Origin: Paenibacillus sp. PL91
GTDB lineage: Bacteria; Bacillota; Bacilli; Paenibacillales; Paenibacillaceae
Length of the DNA: 64,000 bases
Assembly (NCBI RefSeq): GCF_012935325.2
Contig: NZ_JABBYG020000001.1
Coordinates: 558,001-622,000 of the forward strand
Direction: 5' to 3'
The stretch's first letter is position 1. Every line of letters starts with the position of its first letter. Position numbers and translations under genes: made by a program. This document shows, one piece after another, positions 42,575-51,396 of this stretch. Below the pieces are notes generated by a model, which saw only the letters and a list, made by a program, of their open reading frames with translations, had not been told where the DNA came from and made no database searches.

Positions 42575-43681
42575 TTATTTCAATGTAATCCATTCGTCGC
42601 GATGAATAAATTCGATACGGGATACGTCTACTCTGCGCTTTACTTCCTCCGTGGTCAGTCCGGCAACCGCTTGGATTTGCCAAGCAGCATAATTAACGAC
42701 GCCGCGGCCAAGCGTTTCTCCTTGGCGATTGGTTACTTCAACAACGTCGCCAGGCAGGAATTCGCCTTGCACTTCCGTAACGCCAGCGGGCAAAAGACTT
42801 TTTCCGCCTTCGAGCAGAGCGTTCACTGCGCCATCGTCGACGGCAACTTTGCCTTGCGGCATCGAGTGAAAGCCAAGCCATTGCTTCTTCATCGGCAGGC
42901 TGTTCAGCTTCGTATCGAAATAGGTGCCGCGGCCATTGCCTTCAACGGCGAGGGCCAAATCGCCTTCCTGCTGCACTTTTCCGATAAAGGCATGCACGCC
43001 GCCTCGCATGGCGATACGCGCCGCTTCAATTTTGGATCGCATGCCGCCTGTGCCGACAGAGGAGCCTGCGCCGCCTGCAACCTTCATAATATCCTCGGAA
43101 ATTTGATCAACGCGCTCGATTTTGACAGCTTGCGGGTTTTTGCGCGGATCTTCGGTGTACAAGCCGTCCATATCCGTGATGATGACAAGCTGGGCTGCTT
43201 TCGTCATGGCCGCGACTAGCGCGGACAAGCTGTCATTGTCTCCGAATTTAGGGACAAGCTCGTCGGTTGCTACCGTATCATTTTCGTTGATGATCGGGAT
43301 GATGCCAAGACGCAAAAGCTCTTCGATCGTCATCAGCGCATTTTGGATGCGGCGGCGATTGGAGAAGTCCGCCCGCGTCAGCAAAATCTGTGCGGCTACG
43401 ATGCCGTATCCGCCGAAGGCCTCCTGATAAGCCTGCATAAGCAGCGCTTGACCGACAGCGGCCGCAGCTTGCTTCTCATGCACAACCTTGGGCTTTGCGC
43501 TATAACCGATTTGACGAAAGCCAGCTGCGACAGCGCCGGATGTTACGAGCATCACGCTGCTTCCTCTTTGGTGAAGCATAGCGAGTTCCGAAGCGAAATA
43601 CTGAATGCGTTCGCGGTTTAAGCCGCCTTCCTCAGACGTGAGCGAGCTGCTGCCAATTTTTACGACTATTCGTTCTGTCAT
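42575..43681 (-). CDS. proB: Glutamate 5-kinase
   Basis: ProB phosphorylates glutamate, the first and feedback-controlled step of proline synthesis. The amino acid kinase domain (residues 1-260) has IVVKIGSSSLT, VMLVTSGAVAAG, INENDTVATDEL and GTGGMRSKIEAARIAMRGG. A C-terminal PUA domain (about residues 280-360) is present. The start is ATG 43681, because the upstream open frame runs through the T-box and its terminator. It has 368 residues. ATG 43693 in frame is a weaker alternative. Confidence 0.94.
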   Translation of the reverse strand: MTERIVVKIGSSSLTSEEGGLNRERIQYFASELAMLHQRGSSVMLVTSGAVAAGFRQIGYSAKPKVVHEKQAAAAVGQALLMQAYQEAFGGYGIVAAQILLTRADFSNRRRIQNALMTIEELLRLGIIPIINENDTVATDELVPKFGDNDSLSALVAAMTKAAQLVIITDMDGLYTEDPRKNPQAVKIERVDQISEDIMKVAGGAGSSVGTGGMRSKIEAARIAMRGGVHAFIGKVQQEGDLALAVEGNGRGTYFDTKLNSLPMKKQWLGFHSMPQGKVAVDDGAVNALLEGGKSLLPAGVTEVQGEFLPGDVVEVTNRQGETLGRGVVNYAAWQIQAVAGLTTEEVKRRVDVSRIEFIHRDEWITLK

Positions 43682-43715
43682 TGTTAATCCCATCCTATGC
43701 TTGTTTCGTGACAAC

Positions 43716-43961
43716 AAAAAAGACTTTCGTCCATAAAGGACGAAAGTCTTAGCTTCCGCGGTACCACCTTTGTTGATGATCTCTACATGTAGGATCATCC
43801 AGCTTAAGCCTGTAACAGAAGGCGCTGTCCGGCTCATCGCCGGCCGCTCGGAGGTAGGTTCAGCAAGCGGCCTTCGGTAAATTCTCGCAGCCCATGGAAT
43901 TTACTCTCTGATCGCGACCCATCTTGCTTAATTGTCCCGTCATCACGTTTCATGTTCAATT
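43716..43961 (-). ncRNA. T-box riboswitch for tRNA-Pro upstream of proB
   Basis: On the minus strand the hallmark T-box GGTGGTACCGCGG is at 43768-43756, followed by a terminator (AAGACTTTCGTCC pairs with GGACGAAAGTCTT, six T). Stem I has AGAGAG, a distal loop region GGGCTGCGAG between TAAATT and AATTTA arms, and a specifier loop GAACCTACCTCCGAG (about 43862-43848) between GGCCGCT and AGCGGCC. In the usual layout GAA-NNN-ACCTC the specifier is CCT at 43858-43856, a proline codon. This fits proB. Uncharged tRNA-Pro would bind and stop termination. Confidence 0.92.
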
Positions 43962-43967
43962 CCTACA

Positions 43968-43996
43968 AGCATATCACGATCCTATGCCGCTGTAAA
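43968..43996 (-). promoter_or_regulatory. Promoter of the proline T-box transcript
   Basis: On the minus strand TTTACA (43996-43991) and TATGCT (43973-43968) are separated by 17 bases. Transcription would begin near 43961, just before stem I of the T-box. Confidence 0.7.
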
Positions 43997-44019
43997 GAAA
44001 GGCAAATAACCGATTTGAA

Positions 44020-45210
44020 CTAAAATAAATTCAGCTTTCCGATCCGTTCAACCGCTTCCTCTAAGCGTGCTTCATTAGTAAGCAAGCCTAGTCGAACAAA
44101 CCCCTCGCCATGCGTTCCGAACCCTACGCCCGGCGCTACCACAACGTCTGCCTCCTGCAGAAGCAAATCGGCAAACGATTCAGAGGTATAGCCTTCGGCT
44201 ACGGGCAGCCAGCAGAAGAACGAGCCTCCCGGACGAGCGGCTTTCCAGCCGATGCGATCAAGCGCGGCGAATAAAGCGTCGCGACGGCGCTCATACATAG
44301 CCTTAAGCTCGGTTACGCATTGCTGCGGGCCGGTCAAAGCGAGTGCGGCAGCCTCTTGAATGCCTCCGAACAGGCTGCAGTAGTAATGATCCTGTATCAA
44401 ATTAATGAGCTTGACGATTTCTGAATTGCCAATCGCAAAGCCTACGCGCCAGCCAGCCATATTATAGGTTTTGGATAGCGTATAAAATTCTACGCCAACT
44501 TCCTTAGCGCCCGGCGTTTGAAGAAAGCTTATTGGCTGATTGCCATCGAAGCCGATGGCGCCGTAAGCGAAATCGCTTGCTACGACTATGCCGTGCTTCT
44601 TGGCGTACTCTACCGTCTTCGCATAAAATGCAGCATTCGCGACAGCGCCTGTCGGATTGTTAGGGTAGTTCATGAACATAAGCTTGGCTCGCTTAGCGAG
44701 CTCTGGATTTATAGCATCGTAATCCGGCAAATAGTTGTTTTTGTCCGTTAATGGCATAAAGGCCATTTCGGCCCCCGCAAGCGCTACGCCCGACCAATAA
44801 TCCGGATAGCCGGGATCAGGCACGAGACATACATCACCGGGATTCAGCAGGCACTGGCTAATTTCGACAAGTCCTGTTTTGCCGCCAAACAGAATGGCGA
44901 CCTCAGTCGTTGGATCTACATCTACGTTATAATCTTCTTTGTAACGTTTAGCTACAGCTTCCTTGAGAAAAGGGTAGCCGCTAAACGGCGGATACTTATG
45001 GTAAAGCGGATTAGCAGCAGCCTCCTGCAGCTTCGCAACAATATGAGGAGGGGTCGGCTGATCCGGATTGCCTTGTCCCAAATTGATGACATCGCGTCCC
45101 TTGGCCGTTTGGGCATTCGCTTTGGCGACCAGCTTGGCAAAAAATTGCGTCGGAAGACCATTCATCCGATCTGCAGGTTGAATAAGGTGTTGACCGATTT
45201 GTGTTTCCAT
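44020..45210 (-). CDS. mtnE: Methionine salvage aminotransferase MtnE
   Basis: This PLP-dependent class I aminotransferase of 396 residues closely resembles B. subtilis MtnE (YkrV), which makes methionine from 4-methylthio-2-oxobutyrate. Shared features are DVINLGQGNPDQPTPPHIV, EVAILFGGKTGLVE, PDPGYPDYWSGV, NYPNNPTGAV, the PLP Lys in YTLSKTYNMAGWRVGF and the end RIGKLNLF. The start is ATG 45210, 9 bases after GGAG. It lies on the same strand just ahead of the T-box promoter, so read-through into proBAC is possible. No SAM riboswitch is seen upstream. Confidence 0.87.
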   Translation of the reverse strand: METQIGQHLIQPADRMNGLPTQFFAKLVAKANAQTAKGRDVINLGQGNPDQPTPPHIVAKLQEAAANPLYHKYPPFSGYPFLKEAVAKRYKEDYNVDVDPTTEVAILFGGKTGLVEISQCLLNPGDVCLVPDPGYPDYWSGVALAGAEMAFMPLTDKNNYLPDYDAINPELAKRAKLMFMNYPNNPTGAVANAAFYAKTVEYAKKHGIVVASDFAYGAIGFDGNQPISFLQTPGAKEVGVEFYTLSKTYNMAGWRVGFAIGNSEIVKLINLIQDHYYCSLFGGIQEAAALALTGPQQCVTELKAMYERRRDALFAALDRIGWKAARPGGSFFCWLPVAEGYTSESFADLLLQEADVVVAPGVGFGTHGEGFVRLGLLTNEARLEEAVERIGKLNLF

Positions 45211-45297
45211 TCCCTCACACTCCACATGAAAAATCGCTATCTATTTAGACAATAGCATAAATGTAGCACGAATGTGGGGAGAAGAGAAGCTTTAGGC

Positions 45298-45750
45298 TTA
45301 AGTAGCGGGAACGCCGACCTTTTGAATAAACGGTTTGATGTCTGCCTTAAACAAGAACAAATACGGTCTGCGCTTCTCGTCAAATACGAGCAGCAGCGGC
45401 GGCTTGTCTTTGCAGTAAAATAAAAACAGATCATCGGAAGTAACCGTAATGTTGCCCGATTTAATCGTTACTGCTTTCTCAAGCGGCACCCGGTAAACAT
45501 AGCTGCAGCTTTCATCGCTTGTCAATTGGGGGGCAAGTCCCGTAATGGACCCGATCCATGATCCTGCTAAAGATTGATACTCCGCATCATTCGGAATCGT
45601 TTTAATCACTTTGCCGGCAGCTACGTCGAATACCTGTACAGGTTTGAGGCCAACCTCAGAGCTTGGTGCGACATGGGCGGCAGCAAATTGAGCGAACAGA
45701 AAAAGCGAGCAGCATGCCAGAAGCATCGCGGCTATTCGTTTTGGAAGCAT
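45298..45750 (-). CDS. Secreted hypothetical protein
   Basis: I do not recognise this 150-residue protein. It has a clear signal peptide (residues 1-25, IAAMLLACCSLFLFAQFAAAH) and a small beta-rich domain with SGNITVTSDDLFLFYC and two Cys that might form a disulfide. The start is ATG 45750, ten bases after AAGGAG; ATG 45759 is too close to it. It lies upstream of mtnE on the same strand with a 87-base gap, and back to back with mtnU. Nothing suggests a link to methionine salvage. Confidence 0.7.
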   Translation of the reverse strand: MLPKRIAAMLLACCSLFLFAQFAAAHVAPSSEVGLKPVQVFDVAAGKVIKTIPNDAEYQSLAGSWIGSITGLAPQLTSDESCSYVYRVPLEKAVTIKSGNITVTSDDLFLFYCKDKPPLLLVFDEKRRPYLFLFKADIKPFIQKVGVPAT

Positions 45751-45810
45751 AACAGACATTCTCCTTCTCTATCGTAAAGTGGTAAAGCGCTTGTTGTTAC
45801 GTTTCCCATC

Positions 45811-45838
45811 TTGACACAGAACCATGACAGGGTATCAT
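45811..45838 (+). promoter_or_regulatory. Promoter of mtnU
   Basis: A consensus TTGACA at 45811-45816 is followed after 16 bases by TATCAT at 45833-45838, 58 bases before the mtnU start. Confidence 0.65.
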
Positions 45839-45896
45839 TAGGGAAAAAAAGCAATCATCGTTATTAGATGAAAAAGGAATACTGGAGGAATGGCAG

Positions 45897-46697
45897 ATGA
45901 GTAATCAATTGCGGCTTGCGCTGCTGCAAATGCATATAGAGGCGGGAAATCCGGAAGCGAACTTCGCGAAGCTCGCGAGCATGCTGGAGGAAGCGGTAAG
46001 CACGGACGCCAAGCCGGATGTCATTATGTTTCCGGAAATGTGGAATACAGGGTATGCATTAACAGAAATCCATACTATAGCAGATAATGAAGGAGAAAGA
46101 ACGAAAGCCTTTTTATCTGCATTCAGCAAAAAGCATAATGTTTATATTATCGGAGGCTCAATCGCAGAGCTGAAAGATGATAAAGTGCTCAATACGATTT
46201 ATGCCTTCGATCGCGATGGAAATGTCATAGCCGACTATTCCAAAATTCATTTGTTCCGTCTTATGGATGAAGAGAAATATTTGGCAGCGGGGGATAAGCT
46301 GGGCAAGCTGGAAATCGAAGGCGCAGACGCAGGGATGATGATTTGCTATGATATACGCTTCCCGGAGCTTGCAAGGAAGCTGGCGCTGGGCGGAGCCAAG
46401 CTGCTGTTCGTACCCGCAGAATGGCCGCATCCGCGCCTTCATCACTGGCGTACGCTGCTTACAGCGCGCGCTATCGAAAATCAAATGTTCGTTGTTGCTT
46501 GCAACCGTATGGGCAAAAGCGGCGATGCCCATTTCTTCGGACATTCGCTCATCCTTGACCCATGGGGAGAAACAATTGCGGAAGCCGGCGAAGAGGAAAC
46601 GATCCTTTATGCGGATATCGATCTGTCATTAGTCGATTCGGTTCGATCGAAAATTCCCGTATTTGAAGATCGTAGACCTTCTATATATGAGGCTTAA
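45897..46697 (+). CDS. mtnU: Nitrilase-family amidohydrolase MtnU
   Basis: This 266-residue carbon-nitrogen hydrolase has the Glu-Lys-Cys triad in VIMFPEMWNTGY, DYSKIHLFRLM and MMICYDIRFPEL. B. subtilis MtnU (YkrU) lies next to the methionine salvage aminotransferase, and here it is again beside mtnE. Enzymes of this type act as omega-amidase, removing the amide from alpha-ketoglutaramate or similar products of glutamine transamination, which would pull the MtnE reaction forward. GGAGG lies 8 bases before the ATG. It converges with the LysR gene, overlapping by four bases. Confidence 0.87.
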   Translation: MSNQLRLALLQMHIEAGNPEANFAKLASMLEEAVSTDAKPDVIMFPEMWNTGYALTEIHTIADNEGERTKAFLSAFSKKHNVYIIGGSIAELKDDKVLNTIYAFDRDGNVIADYSKIHLFRLMDEEKYLAAGDKLGKLEIEGADAGMMICYDIRFPELARKLALGGAKLLFVPAEWPHPRLHHWRTLLTARAIENQMFVVACNRMGKSGDAHFFGHSLILDPWGETIAEAGEEETILYADIDLSLVDSVRSKIPVFEDRRPSIYEA

Positions 46698-47590
46698 TTA
46701 TTGATGCTGCTGATTGTCTTATTCAATGTGCGGATAAAGGCGTCAGCCGCTTTGGATAAATAGCGTCCCTTCCGGCTAGCGACTACCAGCGTCCTAGTCG
46801 GTTTTTGGTTTAATGGCAAATAAGTGGGTGCAAACTCAGAGCCTTTGATTCGCGTCAGCATCTGCGGGACAAAGGCGATCCCCATACCGCCGGCTACAAG
46901 GGATTGTATCGTTTCGATGTTGCTGCTCTCGAACACGATCCGTGGAGAGAAGCCTGATTGCTCGCATAAATCAACTGTAATTTGACGAAAGCCTTGACCG
47001 CGCTTTAGTCCAATGAATGGCTCCTCTTGCAGCTCTGAGATGTCGATAGGATCCTCACGCTTTGCAAGCGGATGCTGGGGAGGGACGGCCAAGCAAATTT
47101 CTTCCTCCAAAAATGGCTCGTAGGATAGCGAGCTGTCGATGAGCGGAAGGGAGAGCAGGCTTAAATCCGTACCGCCACTGGCAGTAAGCTGCTCCAGCTT
47201 GGCTGTCGTGTCCTCGACGAGTACAACCTCGATTTGCGGGTATTGCGCGCCAAAGACAGGAAGGACTAAAGGCAGGATATGCGAGCCTGTAATAGGCAGC
47301 GTGCCTACGACAAGGCGGCCCCGTCGCATTTGCGCCATATCGTCCATTTCTTGCTTAAGCTGCTCGATGGCATCTAGAATGGCCTGCGATTTGTCGACAA
47401 ATACTTGACCGGCCTGCGTAAGCTCGACCGAATTGGTCGTTCGGCGAAAAAGCAGCACGCCAATTTCTTGCTCCAGCTTAGACAGCTGCTGGCTCAGTGA
47501 GGGCTGTGCGATATGAAGCTTTTCTGCAGCTCGTGAAAAATTTTTCTCCAAAGCGATTTGGATGACATAATTTAATTGTCTTAATTCCAT
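46694..47590 (-). CDS. LysR-family transcriptional regulator
   Basis: This 298-residue regulator has an N-terminal winged helix (MELRQLNYVIQIALEKNFSRAAEKLHIAQPSLSQQLSKLE) and a C-terminal substrate-binding domain of the CysB/CbbR type from about residue 90 (LVVGTLPITGSHILPLVLP). It is divergent from leuC, with 164 bases between the two starts, so leuCD is its likely target and a leucine-pathway intermediate its possible ligand. Both ideas are inference from position. Its stop overlaps the 3' end of mtnU. Confidence 0.9.
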   Translation of the reverse strand: MELRQLNYVIQIALEKNFSRAAEKLHIAQPSLSQQLSKLEQEIGVLLFRRTTNSVELTQAGQVFVDKSQAILDAIEQLKQEMDDMAQMRRGRLVVGTLPITGSHILPLVLPVFGAQYPQIEVVLVEDTTAKLEQLTASGGTDLSLLSLPLIDSSLSYEPFLEEEICLAVPPQHPLAKREDPIDISELQEEPFIGLKRGQGFRQITVDLCEQSGFSPRIVFESSNIETIQSLVAGGMGIAFVPQMLTRIKGSEFAPTYLPLNQKPTRTLVVASRKGRYLSKAADAFIRTLNKTISSINN

Positions 47591-47636
47591 AGTTATTTCC
47601 CTTCTATAAAGTTCTTGAGATCCATGAAACTTCCAT

Positions 47637-47703
47637 TATAGTTATTACCTATAGTCGTTATAGATATTATATCTTGGATCAATGAAGAAAGAAATGCTAT
47701 AGT
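47637..47703 (+). promoter_or_regulatory. leuC promoter with upstream LysR-type site cluster
   Basis: TTGGAT at 47674-47679 and TATAGT at 47698-47703 are separated by 18 bases. Upstream, TATAG recurs at 47637, 47650 and 47659 in an AT-rich, dyad-like stretch, as expected for LysR-type binding. There is no T-box or other leader before leuC. Confidence 0.5.
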
Positions 47704-47754
47704 AGGTTCAGTTAAGAAAAGCAGAAGATTTAATGAAACGATGGGGTGAATATA

Positions 47755-49170
47755 ATGACGAAAAAGACAATGTTTGAGAAGATTTGGGATAATCACGTCA
47801 TTCATCAAGAAGAAGGCAAGCCAAGCGTTATTTATATCGATTTGCAGCTCGTTCACGAAGTAACGTCGCCGCAAGCGTTTGAAGGCTTGCGTCTATCGGG
47901 ACGCAAAGTGCGTCGTCCGGACCTTACTTTCGCAACGATGGATCATAACGTACCAACGAAGGATCGCTTCAATATTACAGATCCGATCTCGAAGCAGCAA
48001 ATTGACACACTCACGCAAAACTGTAAAGATTTTGGCGTAACGCTATTTGATCTTGACAGCATCGACCAAGGTGTCGTACACGTTATGGGCCCTGAGCTCG
48101 GACTTACGCACCCAGGCAAAACGATCGTTTGCGGCGACAGCCATACTTCCACTCACGGTGCATTCGGCGCTTTGGCGTTCGGTATCGGTACGAGCGAGGT
48201 TGAGCACGTAATGGCTACGCAATGCTTGCAGCAATCGAAAGCGAAGACGCTTGAGGTTCGCTTCAACGGCACTCGCAAGCCGGGCGTAACGGCGAAGGAC
48301 TTGATTCTTGGCGTTATCGCGCAATATGGCACGGATTTTGCAACAGGCTACGTCATTGAGTTTACAGGCGAAGCGATCACTAGCTTGACGATGGAAGAGC
48401 GTATGACCGTTTGCAATATGTCCATTGAAGCAGGCGCTCGCGCTGGCCTTATCGCTCCTGACGAAACGACATTTGAATATCTTCGCGGCCGTCAATACGC
48501 GCCAGCTAACTACGACGAGGCAGTTGAAGCTTGGAAACAGCTTACTACTGACGAAGGCGCAGAGTACGACACTGTCGTTCATTTCGATGTAGACGCGCTT
48601 ATCCCGCAAGTAACTTGGGGCACTAGCCCGGGTATGGGAACTAACATCACAGCTAAAGTTCCATTCCCTGCGGATCTGCCAACAGAGAATGAGCGTAAAG
48701 CAGCGGAAGCCGCTCTTGAGTACATGGATTTGAAGCCAGGTACGCCAATGAGCGAAATCGCAATTGATTATGTATTTATCGGCTCTTGCACGAACGGCCG
48801 TATTGAAGATTTGCGCGCAGCCGCTGAAATCGCTAGAGGCTACAAAGTAAGCGACCGTGTAACGGCTATCGTCGTTCCAGGCTCAGGCCGCGTAAAAATT
48901 CAAGCCGAGAAAGAGGGCTTGGACAAAATTTTCACAGAGGCTGGCTTTGAATGGCGTGACGCTGGCTGCTCCATGTGCCTTGCGATGAACCCTGACGTTC
49001 TGAAACCGGGCGAGCGCTGCGCATCGACTTCCAACCGTAACTTTGAAGGCCGTCAAGGCCGCGGCGGACGTACGCACCTTGTATCGCCTGCTATGGCAGT
49101 TGCTGCAGCGATTAAAGGTCATTTCACAGATGTACGCGATTGGGAAATTAAAACCGAAGTGTTGAACTAA
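47755..49170 (+). CDS. leuC: 3-isopropylmalate dehydratase large subunit
   Basis: LeuC with LeuD interconverts 2- and 3-isopropylmalate in leucine synthesis. The 471-residue aconitase-type protein has the [4Fe-4S] ligands in GSCTNGR and [10 protein letters not shown], plus [32 protein letters not shown] and [30 protein letters not shown]. The start is ATG 47755 after GGGGTG; a GTG at 47746 in frame overlaps that site. leuD follows after 28 bases. Confidence 0.96.
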   Translation: MTKKTMFEKIWDNHVIHQEEGKPSVIYIDLQLVHEVTSPQAFEGLRLSGRKVRRPDLTFATMDHNVPTKDRFNITDPISKQQIDTLTQNCKDFGVTLFDLDSIDQGVVHVMGPELGLTHPGKTIVCGDSHTSTHGAFGALAFGIGTSEVEHVMATQCLQQSKAKTLEVRFNGTRKPGVTAKDLILGVIAQYGTDFATGYVIEFTGEAITSLTMEERMTVCNMSIEAGARAGLIAPDETTFEYLRGRQYAPANYDEAVEAWKQLTTDEGAEYDTVVHFDVDALIPQVTWGTSPGMGTNITAKVPFPADLPTENERKAAEAALEYMDLKPGTPMSEIAIDYVFIGSCTNGRIEDLRAAAEIARGYKVSDRVTAIVVPGSGRVKIQAEKEGLDKIFTEAGFEWRDAGCSMCLAMNPDVLKPGERCASTSNRNFEGRQGRGGRTHLVSPAMAVAAAIKGHFTDVRDWEIKTEVLN

Positions 49171-49198
49171 TTGAACGCGAGAGAGGGGTATAACCGAT

Positions 49199-49798
49199 AT
49201 GGAACCGTTTAAACAACTTACAGGCATCGTCGCCCCGGTCGACCGGGTCAATGTCGACACTGATGCAATCATACCTAAACAATTTTTGAAGCGCATTGAG
49301 CGCAGCGGCTTTGGCCAATTCCTTTTCTTCGAATGGCGTTTTCACGAAAACGGTGATGTGAACGCTGAGTTCGAACCGAACAAGCCACGCTACGAGGGCG
49401 CTTCCGTACTCGTATCCCGTGCAAACTTCGGCTGCGGCTCTTCCCGTGAGCATGCGCCTTGGGCCATTCTTGACTATGGCTACAAAGTTATTATCGCGCC
49501 GTCTTATGCGGACATTTTCTACAATAATTGCTTCAAAAACGGCATTCTGCCAATCAAGCTTAGCGAAGAGCAAGTGGAAGAGATCTTCCAGCGCACGGCT
49601 AAGCACGAAGGCTACAAGCTTAACGTTGATTTGGAAAACAAACAGCTTTCCGATGAGTTTGGCTTAACGATCAACTTTGACCTTGATGAGCATCGCCGTC
49701 AATTTTTGCTGCAAGGCCTTGACGATATCGGCTTGACTCTTCAACATGAAGACAAAATTACGGCTTACGAGCAAAAGCATGCCGCTCGTTTAGGCTAA
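49199..49798 (+). CDS. leuD: 3-isopropylmalate dehydratase small subunit
   Basis: LeuD is the swivelling small subunit that completes the isopropylmalate isomerase. The 199-residue protein has DTDAIIPKQFLKRIERSGFG and the key ANFGCGSSREHAPWAILDYG. GAGAGGGG lies before the ATG. A strong terminator follows, so leuC-leuD is a two-gene operon separate from the rest of the leucine genes. Confidence 0.96.
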   Translation: MEPFKQLTGIVAPVDRVNVDTDAIIPKQFLKRIERSGFGQFLFFEWRFHENGDVNAEFEPNKPRYEGASVLVSRANFGCGSSREHAPWAILDYGYKVIIAPSYADIFYNNCFKNGILPIKLSEEQVEEIFQRTAKHEGYKLNVDLENKQLSDEFGLTINFDLDEHRRQFLLQGLDDIGLTLQHEDKITAYEQKHAARLG

Positions 49799-49810
49799 TT
49801 TATTAAAGCA

Positions 49811-49853
49811 AAGAGGACGATCCAGCCGTTATAGGCGGATCGTCCTCTTTTTT
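49811..49853 (+). terminator. Terminator of leuCD
   Basis: AAGAGGACGATCC and GGATCGTCCTCTT form 13 pairs, with GCC/GGC above, followed by a T run. Confidence 0.92.
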
Positions 49854-49955
49854 CCTTTTAACGCAACTTTTTCTGACAAGCTGCGTCTATATTTTAGTCT
49901 GTAAAAGTCGAATGCACTCATTCGATGCGGGCAATTCCAGTCATCGAGGTGGGAA

Positions 49956-51377
49956 ATGAAGAAATTTGTATCCATGTTGTTGTTTATGTCGTTCTTTTTC
50001 ACGATGTTCGCTTCTGTAGGACAAGCTGCATCTGCAGCTGCAGAGGTCGTCCCAAAGCTTTTTTTGAATGGCCAGCTGTTAAAATCTGAAGTTAACCCGC
50101 AAATCATCAACAATGCGACAGTTGTGCCTGTGCGGACGGTTTCAGAAGGCTTAGGCTTTCAGATCACTTGGGATAATACGGCCAAAACAGCGACGGTCAA
50201 TCATGGCACGGATGTCATAAAGCTAAAGCTGAATGACAAAGTGGCGATGGTAAATGACCAAATGGTACAAATGGATACCACAGCATCAATCATTAAAGGC
50301 ATGACGTTAGTTCCACTACGATTTATTGGCGAGCAGTTCGGCCTTGATTTCGAGTGGAAAGCTACCGAGAAGGAAGTACATATGTATGATCAGTCGGCGG
50401 AGCCTACAGATCCGACTGTTCCTCCCGTAACTAACACTGCGGGTTGGATTACACAGGTAGCTTACGAAGGCAACAGCAGCTTGACGATTCATTATGACGG
50501 AGCCGTCAAAGCAAACAAACCGCTGTTGCTCGATAATCCGAAGCGGGTCGTATTTGATTTTCCTTATACCGCATATGCGACGGATTTGACTTCACAGCTT
50601 CTGAGCGGTCAAATAGAGGTTAATGTATCGGACAGTACTTATTTGCAAAAGTTCCGTTACTCTTTATTTTCGAACTCGCCGGAAACAGCAAGATTGGTTA
50701 TTGAAATCGGTAATGATACAGGTTATGTACTGACTGAGGATTTAGGCAAAATTCAATTGAGCTTTATGTCGCTTTCGGATGTTCCAACCGATCCCAATGC
50801 TCCAATTGACCCGCCGATTGTAAATCCGCCAGCTTCAAATGACGTATTTGACGTTGTTATCGATCCTGGGCATGGCGGCTCCGACCCAGGCGCAAAAAGC
50901 GTGCTGAACAAATGGGAGAAAGAATTTAATTTAAGCGTTGGTTTGAAAATGAAAGCGCTGCTTGAGAAAGAAAGCAAAATCAAGGTGCATTTTACGAGAA
51001 CGGGCGATACATATCCTTCTTTGGATGACCGCATTAAGTTTGCAGAGAACCTGAAGGCAGATTTGTTTTTGTCCATTCATGCCAATAGCGGAGGAAGTTC
51101 AGCATCCGGCGCCGAAACCTATTATTACCGGGCTAACAGCAAGTCGTTCGCTGATGTCATGCATAAGCATTTGATTGCGGGAACAGGCATCAAGGACCGC
51201 GGAGTCAAGAAAGAAGCCTATAAAGTGATTAAGCAAACCACTATGCCAGCCGTATTAATCGAAGCCGGATTTTTATCGAACACCTCTGATGCAAAAATTC
51301 TTTTTAACGATGCAGCTCAGAATCGCATCGCTGCAGAACTGGTAGCGGGAATTAAGGAATACTTAAACGTAAAATAG
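49956..51377 (+). CDS. Secreted N-acetylmuramoyl-L-alanine amidase with stalk and AMIN domains
   Basis: This 473-residue wall hydrolase cleaves the bond between the peptide stem and MurNAc. It has a signal peptide (1-25, ending VGQAASA), a copper-amine-oxidase-N-like domain at about 35-145 (LFLNGQLLKSEVNPQIINNATVVPVRTVSEGLG), an AMIN-like domain at about 165-275, a Pro-rich linker, and an Amidase_3 domain at about 302-473. Zinc and catalytic residues are in VIDPGHGGSDPGA, EKEFN, LSIHANSGG and VLIEAGFLSN. The ATG follows GAGGTGGG. It is close to a GerMN lipoprotein gene and an SLH protein gene, an envelope group. Confidence 0.93.
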   Translation: MKKFVSMLLFMSFFFTMFASVGQAASAAAEVVPKLFLNGQLLKSEVNPQIINNATVVPVRTVSEGLGFQITWDNTAKTATVNHGTDVIKLKLNDKVAMVNDQMVQMDTTASIIKGMTLVPLRFIGEQFGLDFEWKATEKEVHMYDQSAEPTDPTVPPVTNTAGWITQVAYEGNSSLTIHYDGAVKANKPLLLDNPKRVVFDFPYTAYATDLTSQLLSGQIEVNVSDSTYLQKFRYSLFSNSPETARLVIEIGNDTGYVLTEDLGKIQLSFMSLSDVPTDPNAPIDPPIVNPPASNDVFDVVIDPGHGGSDPGAKSVLNKWEKEFNLSVGLKMKALLEKESKIKVHFTRTGDTYPSLDDRIKFAENLKADLFLSIHANSGGSSASGAETYYYRANSKSFADVMHKHLIAGTGIKDRGVKKEAYKVIKQTTMPAVLIEAGFLSNTSDAKILFNDAAQNRIAAELVAGIKEYLNVK

Positions 51378-51396
51378 AAAGCAGGTGTTCAGTGTT

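Noticed and set aside
42602..43219. 205-codon plus-strand frame inside proB
   Set aside because: proB on the other strand has all family motifs over the same bases; this frame has none.
45211..45297. Search for a SAM riboswitch before mtnE
   Set aside because: The gap is too short and lacks the conserved core and terminator; the same holds for the gap before proC and mtnW.
48043..48609. 188-codon minus-strand frame inside leuC
   Set aside because: Shadow of leuC; composition is not protein-like and there is no ribosome binding site.
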